A stretch of DNA of 64,000 nt from Natrinema sp031626495. GTDB taxonomy: Archaea > Halobacteriota > Halobacteria > Halobacteriales > Natrialbaceae. The position numbers and the translations under genes are program-made. How positions within the stretch are numbered: position 1 is the first letter of the stretch; each line of letters opens with the position of its first letter. The stretch covers positions 310,001-374,000 of the forward strand of contig NZ_JAMQOJ010000005.1 of the NCBI RefSeq assembly GCF_031626495.1, read 5' to 3'. Shown one piece after another: positions 52,003 through 60,011 of the stretch. The notes under the pieces were generated by a model that was given only the letters and a program-made list of their open reading frames with translations, was not told the origin of the DNA and made no database searches.

Positions 52003-52473
52003 ATGAGCGAAGGTCCACTTGACGACCTTGACCGGCGTATCGTCCATAGTCTTCAACAAAACGCTCGGAAAACATCGGCAAGCGAGATTGCAGAACAAGC
52101 AGGTGTCTCGGCCAGCACAGTCCGTAATCGCATACAAAATTTGGAGGCAGCAGGCATCCTCACTGGCTACCGCCCTGAGGTAAACTATGAGGCAGCCAGC
52201 TATCAACTACAGACGCTCATCGTCTGCACTGCGCCGGTTCCCGAACGAGAAGTGCTCGCGAAGAAGGCCTTAGAGGTGCCAGGCGTCGTCGCCGTTAGGG
52301 AGATTATGACCGGAACCGAGAACGTCCACGTCGAAGCGATTGGATCGGACGGCGATGACCTCAGTCGAATCGGCCGCGATCTGGATGAGATCGGCCTCGA
52401 AGTCGTTGACGAGGACCTTATACGGAACGAATACGAGTGCGCATTCCATGGGTTCGACGTTAAGGACGTGTAG
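52003..52473 (+). CDS. Lrp/AsnC family transcriptional regulator
   Basis: The 156-residue regulator has an N-terminal HTH, DLDRRIVHSLQQNARKTSAS then EIAEQAGVSASTVRNRIQNL (about 28-47), and a C-terminal RAM/AsnC-type ligand domain (TLIVCTAPVPEREVLAKKAL, VPGVVAVREIMTGTENVHVE). Such proteins bind amino acids and control uptake or metabolism genes, so it likely regulates the permease downstream. The ATG at 52003 is used. The 300-base gap before it holds tandem TATA-like boxes (CCTATATATTCC near 51819, CCTATATTTAG near 51850). Confidence 0.92.
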   Translation: MSEGPLDDLDRRIVHSLQQNARKTSASEIAEQAGVSASTVRNRIQNLEAAGILTGYRPEVNYEAASYQLQTLIVCTAPVPEREVLAKKALEVPGVVAVREIMTGTENVHVEAIGSDGDDLSRIGRDLDEIGLEVVDEDLIRNEYECAFHGFDVKDV

Positions 52474-52747
52474 GCGTACTTATGACATGTTCAGTATCGA
52501 AAGCAGTTCGTACTCCTCCCTACCGGTCAGTCCAGGCAGCTCACAACGGTAATCTAGGACAGGTGAGCAATATATATGGGGAAATATTCTCGGTTCCGCA
52601 ATTAGACCGGCTAGTTTATGCTGATCCGGGACGGATGCAGCCATATGGACGCACTCATGAACCGACAGTTCACTACGATTTATTTCGATCCCGTCGGCAA
52701 CGCACAGTTTTTGAGTCACATCCCGAAGTTCATCGTCGCGAGGGACC

Positions 52748-53185
52748 ATGGCTAACTCGACGGTCCGCCTCGAGCGCTCCACTCCGATTCTTCAGCGGGC
52801 GTATATCGTCATCGACGACAGCGTTGGTCTCTTCCTCGCAGAGAGACTGGCTTCACACGTCGAAACGATAGTCGTCAACGCAGATGACAAGACGGCGGCG
52901 AGCGCAGAGCGTGTCGATCTCGAGACCCGGCAAGCCGACGTAACGGATTCGCGCTCGCTCGCCCTCGCTGGCCTCTCGGACGCGGAATTGGTGATCGTCG
53001 CGTCCGAATCGGATGCGCGGAACATTCTCGTCGCGCAGATATGCCGGACGACGTTCGGCGTCACTGACATCGCCGTTCGCCTCTCCGATCCGCGCAACGC
53101 GAACGCGTTCAAAGATATCGACGTCGAGACGGTCTGCATAGCCTCAACGTTAACCGATGCGATCGTAACGCAATTGGGAATTTAA
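52748..53185 (+). CDS. TrkA-N/RCK-like Rossmann protein
   Basis: The 145-residue protein is a lone Rossmann-like domain: AYIVIDDSVGLFLAERLA replaces the usual GxGxxG strand-loop-helix, then VETIVVNADDKTA (acidic end of the second strand), ELVIVASESDARNILVAQI and VTDIAVRLSDPRNANAF. It resembles TrkA-N domains that sense NAD(H) or ADP/ATP and gate K+ transporters, but its glycine loop is degenerate. Its stop is three bases before the permease ATG, so it may be a regulatory subunit of that transporter. The 274-base gap upstream contains a TATA-like GATTTATTTCG near 52676. Confidence 0.75.
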   Translation: MANSTVRLERSTPILQRAYIVIDDSVGLFLAERLASHVETIVVNADDKTAASAERVDLETRQADVTDSRSLALAGLSDAELVIVASESDARNILVAQICRTTFGVTDIAVRLSDPRNANAFKDIDVETVCIASTLTDAIVTQLGI

Positions 53186-53188
53186 TCA

Positions 53189-55396
53189 ATGCCGAAAGAA
53201 CTCGAGCGAGATCTCGGCCTATTCGCGGTAGTCGCTATTAGTATCGGCGCGATGATCGGCAGTGGTATCTTCATTCTCCCCGGGCTGGCGCTGAAGACGG
53301 CCGGGCCGGCGGTTATCCTCGCATACCTGCTTGCGGGCGTCCTCGTGGTGCCGGCCGCCCTGAGCAAGGCGGAGATGGCGACGGCGATGCCGGAAGCAGG
53401 TGGGACGTACATCTTCATCGAGCGTGGCATGGGGCCGCTGCTCGGAACGATCGCCGGCGTTGGGACGTGGTTTTCTCTGTCGTTCAAGGGTGCACTCGCG
53501 CTGGTCGGTGGCGTCCCCTATCTGTTATACCTATTCGACCTGCCGGTAAAGCCGGTCGCGCTCGCCTTGGCGACCGTACTCGTGCTCGTCAACATCGTCG
53601 GCGCGAAACAGACGGGGCGCTTGCAGATCGCCATCGTCGCGGTAATGTTGGCGGCGATGGTGTGGTTCGTCGTCGGCGGCTTTCCGTCGACCTCAAGCGG
53701 CCGCTACGGCGAGTTCTTCGCGAAGGGGGCAGACGGCCTCCTCGCCGCGACCGGGCTTGTCTTTGTGTCGTACGCGGGCGTGACCAAGGTAGCAAGCGTG
53801 GCCGAGGAAGTGGAGAACCCGGACCGAAACATCCCACTCGGGATTCTCGGCTCGCTTTTGTTCACGACACTCTTGTATGTCCTCATCGTCGTGGTGATGG
53901 TCGGCGTGACACCCCCTGAACTGTTGAGCGACTCATCGGTGCCGATGATCCACGCGGCTGAAGCAACGCTCGCGTGGCCGGGCGTGGTTGCCGTCATCAT
54001 CGCGGCCGTCCTTGCGCTTATCAGTACGGCCAACGCGGGAATCCTCTCATCTTCGCGCTATCCATTTGCAATGGCCCGGGACGACCTCGCACCGCCGTCG
54101 TTGACGGCAATCCACGAGAAGTGGGGGACCCCTGTCCAGGCGATCACGCTCACTGGTGCCGTGATGTTGCTGCTCATCGCGTTTGTTCCGATCCTCCAGA
54201 TTGCGAAATTGGCGAGTGCGTTCCAGATCGTCGTGTTCGCGCTGGTCAACGGCGCGGTTATCGCGTTCCGAGAGGGTGACGCCGAGGAGTACAATCCCAG
54301 TTTCACGTCACCCCTATATCCCTGGATGCAGCTCGCCGGCATCGCCGGCGGCTTCCTCCTCATTGGATACATGGGAACGATCCCGCTCGTCGGTGCCGCC
54401 GTTATCACGGCGGGATCGATGCTCTGGTACGCCTATTACGCTCGGAATCGCGTCCAGCGCGAGGGCGCAGCTACGGATGTCGTCCGGCGGACCGTCGGTC
54501 GAAAGGCCGTCGAACAGACGAAATCCATCTTCGATGCGAGCGACGGCTATGAGGTGCTCGTCGCGATCACCGAAGAGACGAGCGAGCGGCGAGAACAGAC
54601 TCTGCTACGGATCGCCGCCGATATCGCCCGCGAAAACGACGGGAGCGTCACCGTCGTTCAATTCGACGAAGTTCCCGACCAGGTGTCGCTCCGACAGGCG
54701 TCGGAAACGAAGTCACCGGCGGACATCAAGTTCGAAGAGTGGACGGAACACCTTACTAAGGAGTTCGACGTGCCGGTCGCCTACGGGGAGATTGTCAGTC
54801 ACGACGCGAAGCGAGCGATCGTCAACTTTGCCGACCACGAAGGAGCAGACTTCCTCCTGTTAGAGCGCAGTGACGAGCCGCTCTACGCCCCGATATTCGG
54901 GACGACCGTCGAGTGGATCACTCGGAACGCGCCGTGTGACGTTTTGCTTGTTGAGGATCGCGACGTAGAGCAGATTGACTCCGTCACGGTCGTCACCGAT
55001 CGTGGCCCCTTCGATCCGCAGAAGATCACCGTCGCCAATGCGCTAGCGAGTGAAGCTGGAGGTCACATCGACCTAGTGTATCCGCTTGGGACCACAGCGA
55101 CCGCAACCCAGCGCGGGACGGTAAACGAGTACCTCGCGGAACTCGAATCGCTCTGCTCGGTCCCCGTGAATCGTTCGATCATCGAAACCAACGACCCCGA
55201 GCGGGACTTCGTCTCCGTGACCACCGCCGACGAGATACTCGTCATCGGGACGGACGGCGGACGAATACGGGGAAACCTGTTTGGACGGCCGGCGGATCGG
55301 ATCATCGACGGCGTCGATTGCACAGCAGTGCAAGTGAAGTCGAAACAAAACAAATCTGGTCTGCTCCGCCAACTTGTCGAACGTTTGGTGTTTTAA
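53189..55396 (+). CDS. APC-superfamily amino-acid permease with two C-terminal UspA domains
   Basis: The 735-residue protein has an APC permease core (about 1-430) with 12 predicted membrane helices. The unwound substrate helix is GAMIGSGIFILPGLALKTAG (19-38), and the second conserved stretch is VSYAGVTKVASVAEEVENPD (near 195-215). Two universal-stress-protein domains follow (about 445-590 and 595-720) with FLLLERSDEP and LVIGTDGG-like strands. They probably bind ATP/AMP in the cytoplasm and tune transport. The ATG is three bases after the TrkA-N-like stop. Confidence 0.93.
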   Translation: MPKELERDLGLFAVVAISIGAMIGSGIFILPGLALKTAGPAVILAYLLAGVLVVPAALSKAEMATAMPEAGGTYIFIERGMGPLLGTIAGVGTWFSLSFKGALALVGGVPYLLYLFDLPVKPVALALATVLVLVNIVGAKQTGRLQIAIVAVMLAAMVWFVVGGFPSTSSGRYGEFFAKGADGLLAATGLVFVSYAGVTKVASVAEEVENPDRNIPLGILGSLLFTTLLYVLIVVVMVGVTPPELLSDSSVPMIHAAEATLAWPGVVAVIIAAVLALISTANAGILSSSRYPFAMARDDLAPPSLTAIHEKWGTPVQAITLTGAVMLLLIAFVPILQIAKLASAFQIVVFALVNGAVIAFREGDAEEYNPSFTSPLYPWMQLAGIAGGFLLIGYMGTIPLVGAAVITAGSMLWYAYYARNRVQREGAATDVVRRTVGRKAVEQTKSIFDASDGYEVLVAITEETSERREQTLLRIAADIARENDGSVTVVQFDEVPDQVSLRQASETKSPADIKFEEWTEHLTKEFDVPVAYGEIVSHDAKRAIVNFADHEGADFLLLERSDEPLYAPIFGTTVEWITRNAPCDVLLVEDRDVEQIDSVTVVTDRGPFDPQKITVANALASEAGGHIDLVYPLGTTATATQRGTVNEYLAELESLCSVPVNRSIIETNDPERDFVSVTTADEILVIGTDGGRIRGNLFGRPADRIIDGVDCTAVQVKSKQNKSGLLRQLVERLVF

Positions 55397-55416
55397 CAGT
55401 GGTCGTCAGAAATAAC

Positions 55417-55575
55417 ATGCTAGTTATCGCTGAGTGTACCCGATGCGGTGAGCCGTTGGTTCAGCAGGCTGCCGAATTCACTAGGGGTGATGTATTTAAG
55501 TGTGAGAATGACGACTGTATCCGCATTTTGGCGGTATGTGACGTTGGCGAAAATTCTTATAGAATAATAATATGA
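55417..55575 (+). CDS. 52-residue zinc-ribbon protein
   Basis: The ATG at 55417 opens MLVIAECTRCGEPLVQQAA and the frame closes at 55575. Cys7, Cys10, Cys31 and Cys36 (CTRC, then FKCENDDC) form a rubredoxin-like or ribbon metal site. It follows the permease by 20 bases and may be co-transcribed. No catalytic role can be assigned. The following 120 bases up to the IS-like end at 55702 hold no gene. Confidence 0.65.
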   Translation: MLVIAECTRCGEPLVQQAAEFTRGDVFKCENDDCIRILAVCDVGENSYRIII

Positions 55576-55701
55576 TTCCCGATAGACGGTAGGTTCGCAG
55601 ACCTACCGAACGGTTGATTCAGTAGATTGGGCGTGAAACAAGCGAGGTCATCGTGCTGCATAGAGTCTCTACCTTGCAGGCTCCTGCTATAAGTTGTTGA
55701 G

Positions 55702-55716
55702 AATTTCAACAGAGCC
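55702..55716. mobile_element. IS6-like terminal repeat at the right end of the cargo
   Basis: AATTTCAACAGAGCC is the inverted complement of GGCTCTGTTGAAATT, which matches the end at 51014-51028 in 14 of 15 positions. It marks the right boundary of a 4.7-kb region between inverted ends. The adjacent AGCAGGAG-type interior (minus strand) resembles the interior of the other copy. Confidence 0.55.
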
Positions 55717-55915
55717 GTGATCTGATGTTCTGCGGTTGACGACGACGAGACTTCCCGCGGATCTCGTCTATGACGGCCGACACATCGTAATAGGTGATAA
55801 CTGGAAGGTCGGCGGCCTCACCGTGTTCAGTAAGGTGTTTCCTGGCTATGGAACCTAACGGTTCGAGAAGGGAGATCTGCTGGGGTTCTCGGCTCCGGAA
55901 CACGGCATATGCCAC
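55706..55915 (-). pseudogene. Small minus-strand gene cut at its 3' end by the IS-like terminus
   Basis: A GTG at 55915, two bases after the upstream gene's stop, opens MAYAVFRSREPQQISLLEPL and reaches a stop at 55706-55708, which lies inside the IS-like terminal repeat. The last residues (QNIRSRLC) therefore run into foreign sequence and the original C-terminus is missing. The visible part is 69 codons, mildly basic, with EHGEAADLPVITYYDVSAV, probably helix plus strand. The family is unknown. It is coupled to the gene at 55917-56096. Confidence 0.5.
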
Positions 55916-55916
55916 T

Positions 55917-56096
55917 TTATCGGGTGGACCGTCTGGAGTCGTCTCCTTGCTCCTGTTCCAATAGCCGGAGTGCCCGCTGGGCATCTTCAGCAATCGGCAA
56001 TTCCGATGCGGCAAGCCGGCGAAACAGTTCTTCGTGCTCTTCAAGAACGGTGACGAGGTCTGACCGATCCGGGTCGGAAGTCGTCTTTGCGGTCAT
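55917..56096 (-). CDS. 59-residue small protein of the element
   Basis: The ATG at 56096 opens MTAKTTSDPDRSDLVTVLEE, continuing HEELFRRLAASELPIAEDAQ and ending GDDSRRSTR. It is mostly helical with a Leu/Ala-rich centre, reminiscent of small antitoxin or regulatory proteins encoded ahead of a partner gene, but I have no motif evidence. Its TAA lies two bases before the GTG of the truncated partner. It is divergent from the gene at 56224, separated by a promoter region with a perfect palindrome. Confidence 0.55.
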   Translation of the reverse strand: MTAKTTSDPDRSDLVTVLEEHEELFRRLAASELPIAEDAQRALRLLEQEQGDDSRRSTR

Positions 56097-56177
56097 TGTC
56101 ACCGCCGTGCTGGTCCCTGACGTGGGCGATCTAATCCGTTTCTGTTCCACATCCCTGTGCATTGGTACCATGCCATT

Positions 56178-56189
56178 ATGCTTAAGCAT
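56178..56189. promoter_or_regulatory. Perfect 12-bp palindrome in a divergent promoter region
   Basis: ATGCTTAAGCAT lies between the divergent starts at 56096 and 56224, near TATA-like stretches (CCTATACC at 56201). It is a candidate operator for a regulator controlling both the small minus gene and the HerA-like operon. Confidence 0.4.
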
Positions 56190-56223
56190 GTGGGTCACAA
56201 CCTATACCATGGTGAAATAGCCT

Positions 56224-56820
56224 ATGTCAGCAACCGATCCGTCCCGGCCGCGCGGGCTGTTGAACGAGCGGGAGCGCCGCTACCTGCTCGGGCAGACCGA
56301 TATCGAGCCGAAATCCCAGGCTGAACGCGACATCCGGGCGACCATCCGAAACCGCGTGCGACACGCCATCCACGACTTTGCCCTCCTCTTCTACCAGCTG
56401 GAGGACCGGGATATCGAGCAGGTCTTCGATCCACGGGCGGACGATGTCGCCGAGATGCGAACGGCGCTCGAGGAGACGCTCGGATTGCTGTATCGGGCGA
56501 CCATCAACTACCATCCGCCGTTCCCCTATCTTGCCAAAGAAGGGATTCAACGCGCCGAACAGACCCACTTCGACCGGTACGTGAAGGCCACAGTCGACGT
56601 CGAACCGACCGCGCCCGTCGACCCGACAGTCATCAAGGAGAAGGTCGAGGCACAACGGCCGCAGGACCTCACCGTCGAAGAGGCAGCCTGGATCGCCGAG
56701 ACCATCGTTGCATCCGACGCCGTCTCGTTCACCGAGCTGAATCAGGCTCACGACCAGGTGCGCGACCAGCACGCCGGCCGCGACGATACATCCCCGTCTG
56801 GTGACACTGATCATGACTAA
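56224..56820 (+). CDS. Conserved element protein of unknown function preceding the HerA-like ATPase
   Basis: The 198-residue acidic protein begins MSATDPSRPRGLLNERERRY. It is predicted helical, with GLLNERERRYLLGQTDIEPK, RNRVRHAIHDFALLFYQLED and DVAEMRTALEETLGLLYRA as conserved-looking segments and a disordered end. No enzymatic motif is seen. It lies 17 bases upstream of the ATPase ATG, and I expect it to act with it, for example as a clamp or specificity subunit, but this rests on position only. Confidence 0.75.
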   Translation: MSATDPSRPRGLLNERERRYLLGQTDIEPKSQAERDIRATIRNRVRHAIHDFALLFYQLEDRDIEQVFDPRADDVAEMRTALEETLGLLYRATINYHPPFPYLAKEGIQRAEQTHFDRYVKATVDVEPTAPVDPTVIKEKVEAQRPQDLTVEEAAWIAETIVASDAVSFTELNQAHDQVRDQHAGRDDTSPSGDTDHD

Positions 56821-56837
56821 CAGTGCAGCCCGCGGCC

Positions 56838-58829
56838 ATGGCTGACCGGGACGATACTCCCCGGCCACGGGAAGTCGACCAGCTCCAGGAGTTGCTGGAC
56901 CGGGTCGGGGAAGACGAGGACCGAAAAGACCGGCTGCTGCAGATCGCTGCCCTCGACCGGGAGACGTATACCGATCTGATGGATCTCTACCAGCGGCAGG
57001 CGGCACAGGTCGTTTCAAAGGATGTGTTCTACCCGTACGAGGCGATACCCGGTACCTTCCGTATCGGAACGGATCCTGACGGCCAGCCGATCGGGCTCAC
57101 ACACGACCAATTGAACGAACACCTGCTCTTGGTGGGAATGACCGGGAGCGGGAAGACGACCTTCTTCTACAACCTGATGGACACGTGCGCCGCGATGGAC
57201 CTGCCGTACATGGTGTTCGACTTTAAGAACGACTATCGCCATCTGGCAGCGGAGCAGGACCTGCTGGTGATCAACTGGCGGGACTTCAAGTTCAACCCGT
57301 TGCAGCCACCGCCCGGCGTCCAGCCGGGAAAGTGGGGCGAGATCCTGGCGGACACGTTCGCTCACGCCACCGACCTCTTAATCGGTTCAGAAAGCTACTT
57401 CCTGGAACAACTGCGGCTGCTCTACAGTCTGTACGATGCCGATACCGCGACCGAGCACTGGCCGTCGGTATTCGAACTGCGGGATCTCGTGGCCGCGGAC
57501 GAGATCACGAAGGCCTCACCCAAGTTCAAGTACAAGGAACGGGTCGCCAGCCGCTTATCGATGATGACCGGGTTCTCCGGCGATATCTTCGACTGTAGTA
57601 CGGGCTACCCGCTCGCCGACCTGCTGGAGCGGAACGTCATCTTCGAACTGAAGGAACCGAACCAGTATGTGACCAACTTCGTGGTCGAAGCTCTTCTGAC
57701 GTGGATCTTCTACTATCGGGACGCACACAGTCAGCGTCAGGAACTGCGGCATCTGATCATGTTTGACGAGGCCAAGCGTGTCTTCGACGTCAACCGCGGC
57801 CGGCAGCCCGCCTCCGGCTATCCACCGATCGACGACCTCGTGGGGAAAGTCCGCGAGTTCGGGGAGGGCCTGATCGTCGGCGACCACGAACCGTCGAAGT
57901 TGACGGACAGCCTCAAGGCGAACACGAACGCCAAGCTCTGGCTGACGCTGGGTAGCGGGACCGATATCACCGAGATGGCACGGACGTTCGGTCTGGAGCG
58001 GGACGAGACCGATTTCACCCGGACGATGGAGAAAGGGGAAGCCCTGTTCAAGCTGGCTGATCGGGAGCCCGTCCCGATTCATTTGCCGGACTACACCGTG
58101 GAGAAGACGCTGACCGAGGCGGACATCCGGGCACGCATGGAGAACGAGCTGGCGGCGCTCGAGTCCCAGGCGCGGTCCCGGCCTGACCGCTTCACGGAGT
58201 ATCTCGGGATCCACGAGGAGGACCGCACGGATGATACCGCGGCTGTCGGCGAGGTCGCGGAAACCCTGCTCGCCAGCGTGATCGAGGCACCGTTCCTGTC
58301 GATGGCGAAACGGTACGACGCGATCGATGTCGACTCGAAGAAAGGGACGCAGGCGAAGAACGAGTTGCTGACACTGGGACTGGTGCGGGAAGTCGAGGTG
58401 GCGACCGGGACGCCGGGACGGAACCCAAAGCTGCTGGAACTCACCGCAGAGGGCCGAACAGTGCTCGAAGACCGTGACTACGATGTTGAGGACACCGGCC
58501 GACGGGGGATCGAACACCGGTACTGGCAACAGCAGATCGCGGACTACTACGCCGACCGGGGATTCACGACGGAGACCGAGTTCTCCATCGGGACCCAGCG
58601 GATCGACGTGTACGCCGTGCAGGGGAACGAAGCGGTTGCGATTGAGGTCGCCCGCAGCCCGGAACACGAAGTAGACAACATCAAGAAATGTCTCGACTAC
58701 GATGTCAACCAGGTGCAAGTCGCATACCTCGAGGAACACGTCAAAGACCGGATAGAATCCGCGGTTCGTGAGGACCTGGGCCATATTCCAGGCCGAGTTG
58801 AATTCATGCCGGTATCATCCTTCACCTAG
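56838..58829 (+). CDS. HerA/VirB4-like ATPase fused to a winged helix and a PD-(D/E)XK-like domain
   Basis: The 663-residue protein (ATG at 56838; a GTG at 56823 is possible) has Walker A LVGMTGSGKTTFF (about 98-110), Walker B HLIMFDEAKRVFD (305-317) and an arginine-finger-like end EPVPIHLPDY. A winged helix follows at about 470-540 (AKRYDAIDVDSKKGTQAKNE, ELTAEGRTVL). The C-terminus (550-663) has a restriction-endonuclease-like strand set: TETEFSIGTQRIDVYAVQGN and AVAIEVARSPEHEV, with Asp and Glu but no Lys in the ExK position. It could pump or process DNA during transfer, replication or defence of the element. Confidence 0.88.
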   Translation: MADRDDTPRPREVDQLQELLDRVGEDEDRKDRLLQIAALDRETYTDLMDLYQRQAAQVVSKDVFYPYEAIPGTFRIGTDPDGQPIGLTHDQLNEHLLLVGMTGSGKTTFFYNLMDTCAAMDLPYMVFDFKNDYRHLAAEQDLLVINWRDFKFNPLQPPPGVQPGKWGEILADTFAHATDLLIGSESYFLEQLRLLYSLYDADTATEHWPSVFELRDLVAADEITKASPKFKYKERVASRLSMMTGFSGDIFDCSTGYPLADLLERNVIFELKEPNQYVTNFVVEALLTWIFYYRDAHSQRQELRHLIMFDEAKRVFDVNRGRQPASGYPPIDDLVGKVREFGEGLIVGDHEPSKLTDSLKANTNAKLWLTLGSGTDITEMARTFGLERDETDFTRTMEKGEALFKLADREPVPIHLPDYTVEKTLTEADIRARMENELAALESQARSRPDRFTEYLGIHEEDRTDDTAAVGEVAETLLASVIEAPFLSMAKRYDAIDVDSKKGTQAKNELLTLGLVREVEVATGTPGRNPKLLELTAEGRTVLEDRDYDVEDTGRRGIEHRYWQQQIADYYADRGFTTETEFSIGTQRIDVYAVQGNEAVAIEVARSPEHEVDNIKKCLDYDVNQVQVAYLEEHVKDRIESAVREDLGHIPGRVEFMPVSSFT

Positions 58830-60011
58830 CCAGATCATACGGATACTGAGCCCGGCGATTGATTATTTCCGGGAGTGAAAATAAACCTCACACCCATATT
58901 CGAATGCGTCATTGAAAGAAATACAGAGGTGGAATAATAGTCCCTCTAAGGTTGTTTAGTGCATTCATTCAAATGCAGCCGATTATTTTCCCATACTGCG
59001 GTTTCAGGATCCTCCATAGGCGGTCTAATTGGTTCTCGTGATTCTTGCGCTGCCGAATAGAGAAGGGGAGGAAAAGAAGAAAAGAGAGGGAGAAAAGGGA
59101 GGAGAGAAGAATGGTAAGGAAAGGGAGAGGAGGGAGGGAGCGAGGAGAGGGGGGAGTACTGATCGGGGGACGTGGTTGCCGATCAGCGAAGGGAGGGGGG
59201 GTGACGCGCCGCGAGGGAGAGGGGGCGGTCATACCAAGAGGGGTAGGACGATGCGTTCACTCATCGCGTGGTGATTGAACCGGAGTAGGATACGAAAAGG
59301 GGGCTAAAAGGGAGAACAGTGCCCGAGACCGGGCGTGTTCGGGGGGCGCATGCAGTGGTCTGAGACGGGAGGATGGACAGGGTGACGAGACTGCAAGCAA
59401 CGCGTCCCGGGCGTTTGGCGGCGGTTGCTTTGTGCAGTGGGAGGGGCAGGAGGTGACGGTGGCGGGATGCACCGTCTCCGGTGAAGGTGGTGTTTGCGGC
59501 TGTGAGCAGCAGCGGGCCGGGGGGGCGCTGGAACGGCGCGGGGTTGTTTAACCGGAGCGGCAGAGAAGGAGGGCGGCGGAGGCGAAAAGCCGCCGCGGGG
59601 AGTGGGTGTATGGTGGTACGCAGGAGAGTTGATGGACGGTGAGGGGGATGCATATCTGGAGTAAAGGGGGAACGGTGGTGGCGCCGCGGGAGGCAAGGGA
59701 AGGGACAGAGAGGGCGGGGGCGGAAGGAGAGCAGTGAAGCCGGGAAACGTGTGAGCAAGGGGGATCCGGTGCCCGTGATTCACTTATCAGGGGAGAGGGT
59801 CTGTAAGGTCTGAATGTGGAGGATGGGTGGGGGAGCGGTGGACGGAATATACGCGGGGCTTCTGCGGTGGGAGCAGTGGCGGGAGATCGTCGCTCTGTGT
59901 CTATTGCGGCGAGGGGTGCGGGCAAGACCCACGGACGGGCCTCGGGAGCGACCGCGTGTCATGTGGTTCGTTCCATCGCGACCCCAGCAGGTGGGAGACT
60001 GGTGGTTCGCG
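58830..60011. other. 1.2-kb non-coding, purine-skewed region (candidate replication origin)
   Basis: No gene is supported here. The first 200 bases are AT-rich; 59059-59156 is a near-continuous purine tract; 59157-59800 is very G-rich on the plus strand with several G-runs (for example GGGAGGGGGGG near 59191). Open frames on the minus strand (to 59925) encode Pro/Leu/Arg/Ser-rich low-complexity chains without acidic residues, as expected from the skew. The region sits directly upstream of the PrimPol gene. Confidence 0.6.
59059..59156 (+). repeat. 98-base polypurine tract
   Basis: Only three pyrimidines interrupt 98 bases (T at 59112, T at 59115, C at 59141); the first 53 bases are uninterrupted A/G. 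The pattern is AAGGGGAGGAAAAGAAGA-like, without an exact period. It could form triplex or unusual single-stranded structures. Confidence 0.9.

Noticed and set aside
59257..59925. Minus-strand open frames of 125-165 codons
   Set aside because: They encode Pro/Leu/Ser/Arg low-complexity chains without acidic residues, which follow directly from the G-rich plus strand.
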